This document shows, piece by piece, positions 62,513 through 64,000 of a stretch of DNA of 64,000 bases. The notes below the pieces were generated by a model that was not told the DNA's origin, made no database searches, and worked only from the letters and a program-made list of their open reading frames with translations. This DNA is from Tritonibacter mobilis. GTDB lineage: Bacteria > Pseudomonadota > Alphaproteobacteria > Rhodobacterales > Rhodobacteraceae. Location: positions 62,001-126,000 of the forward strand of contig NZ_LNWY01000003.1 in assembly GCF_001681715.1 (NCBI RefSeq). Direction: 5' to 3'. Positions within the stretch are counted from its first letter, which is position 1, and the number at the start of each line of letters is the position of its first letter. The position numbers and the translations under genes were made by a program.

Positions 62513-64000
62513 GCGCGCAAGCTCTCCGCTTCTTTGTCCGCCAGCCGCCAGCTTTGATCGCGGCCCGCCTGATAGGGCAGCGGCCAGTCCGGAGCGGCGC
62601 GGTCACCAATCTTGGTGCCCTCACGCAGGGTCCAGTAGGGATCGGCCAGATGCGGGCGACCCACGGCCACCAGATCAGCCCGGCCCGCCATCAGGATCGA
62701 GTTGGCGTGATCGGCCTCAAAGATATTGCCCACCGCCATGGTGCAAATCCCGGCCTCGTTGCGGATCTGATCCGAGAATGGCGTCTGGAACATGCGACCA
62801 TAGACGGGGTTGGCATCAATGGTGGTCTGACCGGCAGACACGTCGATCAGATCCGCCCCTGCCTCCCAGAAGGCACGGGCGATCTTGACCGCTTCGTCCG
62901 GGGTCACGCCATCCTCGCCCACCCAGTCATTGGCGGAGATGCGCACCGACATCGGTTTGCCCTCGGGCCAGACCGCGCGCATGGCGGCAAAGACCTCCAG
63001 TGGGTAGCGCAGACGGTTTTCAAGACTGCCGCCATAGTCATCACCGCGCTGGTTTGAGACCGGCGACAGGAACGACGAGATCAGATAGCCATGAGCCGCG
63101 TGCAGCTCGATCATGTCGAACCCCGCACGATCCGCCATCTCAGCCGCGCTCACGAATTGATCGCGGACCTCGTCCATCTCTGCGCGGGTGATTTCGCGCG
63201 GGGTGGCGTTTTGATCCGACCATCGAATGGCAGAGGCGCTGACGATATCCCAATTGCCCTCTGGCAGCGGCGCATCCATCTCGTCCCAACCGAGCTGGGT
63301 GGAGCCTTTGCGCCCCGAATGACCGATCTGGCAGCAGATCTTGGCATCCGTCTGCGTATGTACGAAATCGGCAATGCGGGACCATGCAGCCTCATGTTCT
63401 GGCGCATATAGCCCCGGACAGCCCGGGGTGATCCGGCCCTCTGGCGACACACAGGTCATCTCGGTATAGACCAGCCCCGCACCGCCCTTGGCGCGTTCGC
63501 CGTAGTGCACCAGATGCCAGTCGGTGGGACAGCCATCCTCGGCCTTGTACTGCGCCATGGGCGAGACCACGATGCGGCTCTTGAGGTCCATGTCGCGCAG
63601 GCGGAAGGGCGCAAACATCGGCGCGCGCAGCGGAGCGTCCTTAGGCGCACCGGCCTGATCCATGAACCAGCGTTCCGCGCTCTCAAGCCAGTCCTTGTCG
63701 CGTTCGCGCAGGTTTTCATGGCTGATGCGCTGGCTACGGGTCAGCATCGAGTAATTCAGTTGCACCGGATCGAGATCAAGATAGCGTTCGACCCGCTCGA
63801 ACCACTCCATCGAGTTGCGCGCCGCCGATTGCAGGCGCAGCACCTCAAGGCGACGCTGTTCTTCGTAGTCCTCAAAGGCGCTTTGCAGATCGGGCTTTTC
63901 ATGCAGCAGGTCAGCCAGCGCTATGGCGGATTCCAGCGCCAGCTTCGATCCCGACCCAATCGAGAAATGCGCCGTCGCGGCCGCATCGCCCATCAGGACC
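62509..64000 (-). CDS. 2-aminobenzoyl-CoA monooxygenase/reductase (salicylyl-CoA 5-hydroxylase-like), N-terminus outside window
   Basis: About 497 C-terminal residues are visible; the full family member is near 770. The visible part of the FAD monooxygenase domain ends with [21 protein letters not shown]. From about residue 145 of the visible part the old-yellow-enzyme-like reductase domain begins: [78 protein letters not shown] and [12 protein letters not shown]. The two-domain enzyme hydroxylates and reduces 2-aminobenzoyl-CoA in Azoarcus. RefSeq-type names call it a salicylyl-CoA 5-hydroxylase fusion, so substrate is inferred from context. Confidence 0.9.
   Translation of the reverse strand, partial: VLMGDAAATAHFSIGSGSKLALESAIALADLLHEKPDLQSAFEDYEEQRRLEVLRLQSAARNSMEWFERVERYLDLDPVQLNYSMLTRSQRISHENLRERDKDWLESAERWFMDQAGAPKDAPLRAPMFAPFRLRDMDLKSRIVVSPMAQYKAEDGCPTDWHLVHYGERAKGGAGLVYTEMTCVSPEGRITPGCPGLYAPEHEAAWSRIADFVHTQTDAKICCQIGHSGRKGSTQLGWDEMDAPLPEGNWDIVSASAIRWSDQNATPREITRAEMDEVRDQFVSAAEMADRAGFDMIELHAAHGYLISSFLSPVSNQRGDDYGGSLENRLRYPLEVFAAMRAVWPEGKPMSVRISANDWVGEDGVTPDEAVKIARAFWEAGADLIDVSAGQTTIDANPVYGRMFQTPFSDQIRNEAGICTMAVGNIFEADHANSILMAGRADLVAVGRPHLADPYWTLREGTKIGDRAAPDWPLPYQAGRDQSWRLADKEAESLRA

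Overview
The window reads as chromosome of an alphaproteobacterium of the Rhodobacterales (Roseobacter/Rhodobacteraceae type). Evidence: high GC, tightly packed operons with ATGA start/stop overlaps, an aerobic (cob-type) cobalamin gene set, a Rhodobacterales-style iron locus (hemP, imelysins, di-heme protein, DUF1513), and short AAATATCYC-plus-hairpin elements at gene ends. I see no IS element, phage gene, CRISPR array, rRNA or tRNA.

Layout. 0-5 kb: a partial beta-keto acid cleavage enzyme divergent from a GlxA/AraC regulator (possible carnitine catabolism), an aldo-keto reductase, a rhodanese and an MFS carrier. 5-14.5 kb: an unknown membrane protein, a flotillin/YqiJ-like pair, metG, a nucleotidyltransferase-like protein, a second MFS carrier, and a Tat-exported MBL-fold protein divergent from a LysR regulator. 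14.7-21 kb: iron module with a new candidate small ORF coupled to hemP, imelysin, bfd, bfr, di-heme oxidoreductase, second imelysin and DUF1513. 21-23.6 kb: glpR-glpD. 23.6-41.2 kb: cobalamin island: cobO, a B12 riboswitch, DUF1636-cobW-cobN-cobG-cobH-cobI-cobJ-(cobK antisense)-cobL-cobE-cobM-cobB-cobA-DUF1636, a second B12 riboswitch with cbtB-cbtA, a His/Met-rich exported protein, and cobF. 41.3-44.7 kb: HxlR regulator, EamA exporter, and kynA-kynU (tryptophan to anthranilate). 45-51 kb: CheB-CheR fusion, an unknown coiled-coil protein and a GGDEF/EAL protein. 51.2-52.2 kb: quinone oxidoreductase. 52.3-64 kb: a long minus-strand operon with RidA, thioesterase, a branched-chain-type ABC importer, a benzoate/2-aminobenzoate-CoA ligase, acyl-CoA dehydrogenase, enoyl-CoA hydratase, MarR, SDR and a 2-aminobenzoyl-CoA monooxygenase/reductase cut by the window end.

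How the parts may work together. kynA/kynU make anthranilate, and the operon 8 kb away looks able to import an aromatic acid, activate it to a CoA thioester and open it by the oxygen-dependent 2-aminobenzoyl-CoA route; RidA could deaminate the enamine intermediate. The cob island holds nearly all corrin-ring steps (cobA, I, G, J, M, F, K, L, H, B, N, O) plus cobalt import (CbtAB). The late steps (cobQ, cobD, cobC, cobP/U, cobV, cobS/T) are not in the window. The most unusual sequence-level observation is cobK, which lies antisense inside the cob operon with both its start and its stop codon sharing bases with those of its neighbours.
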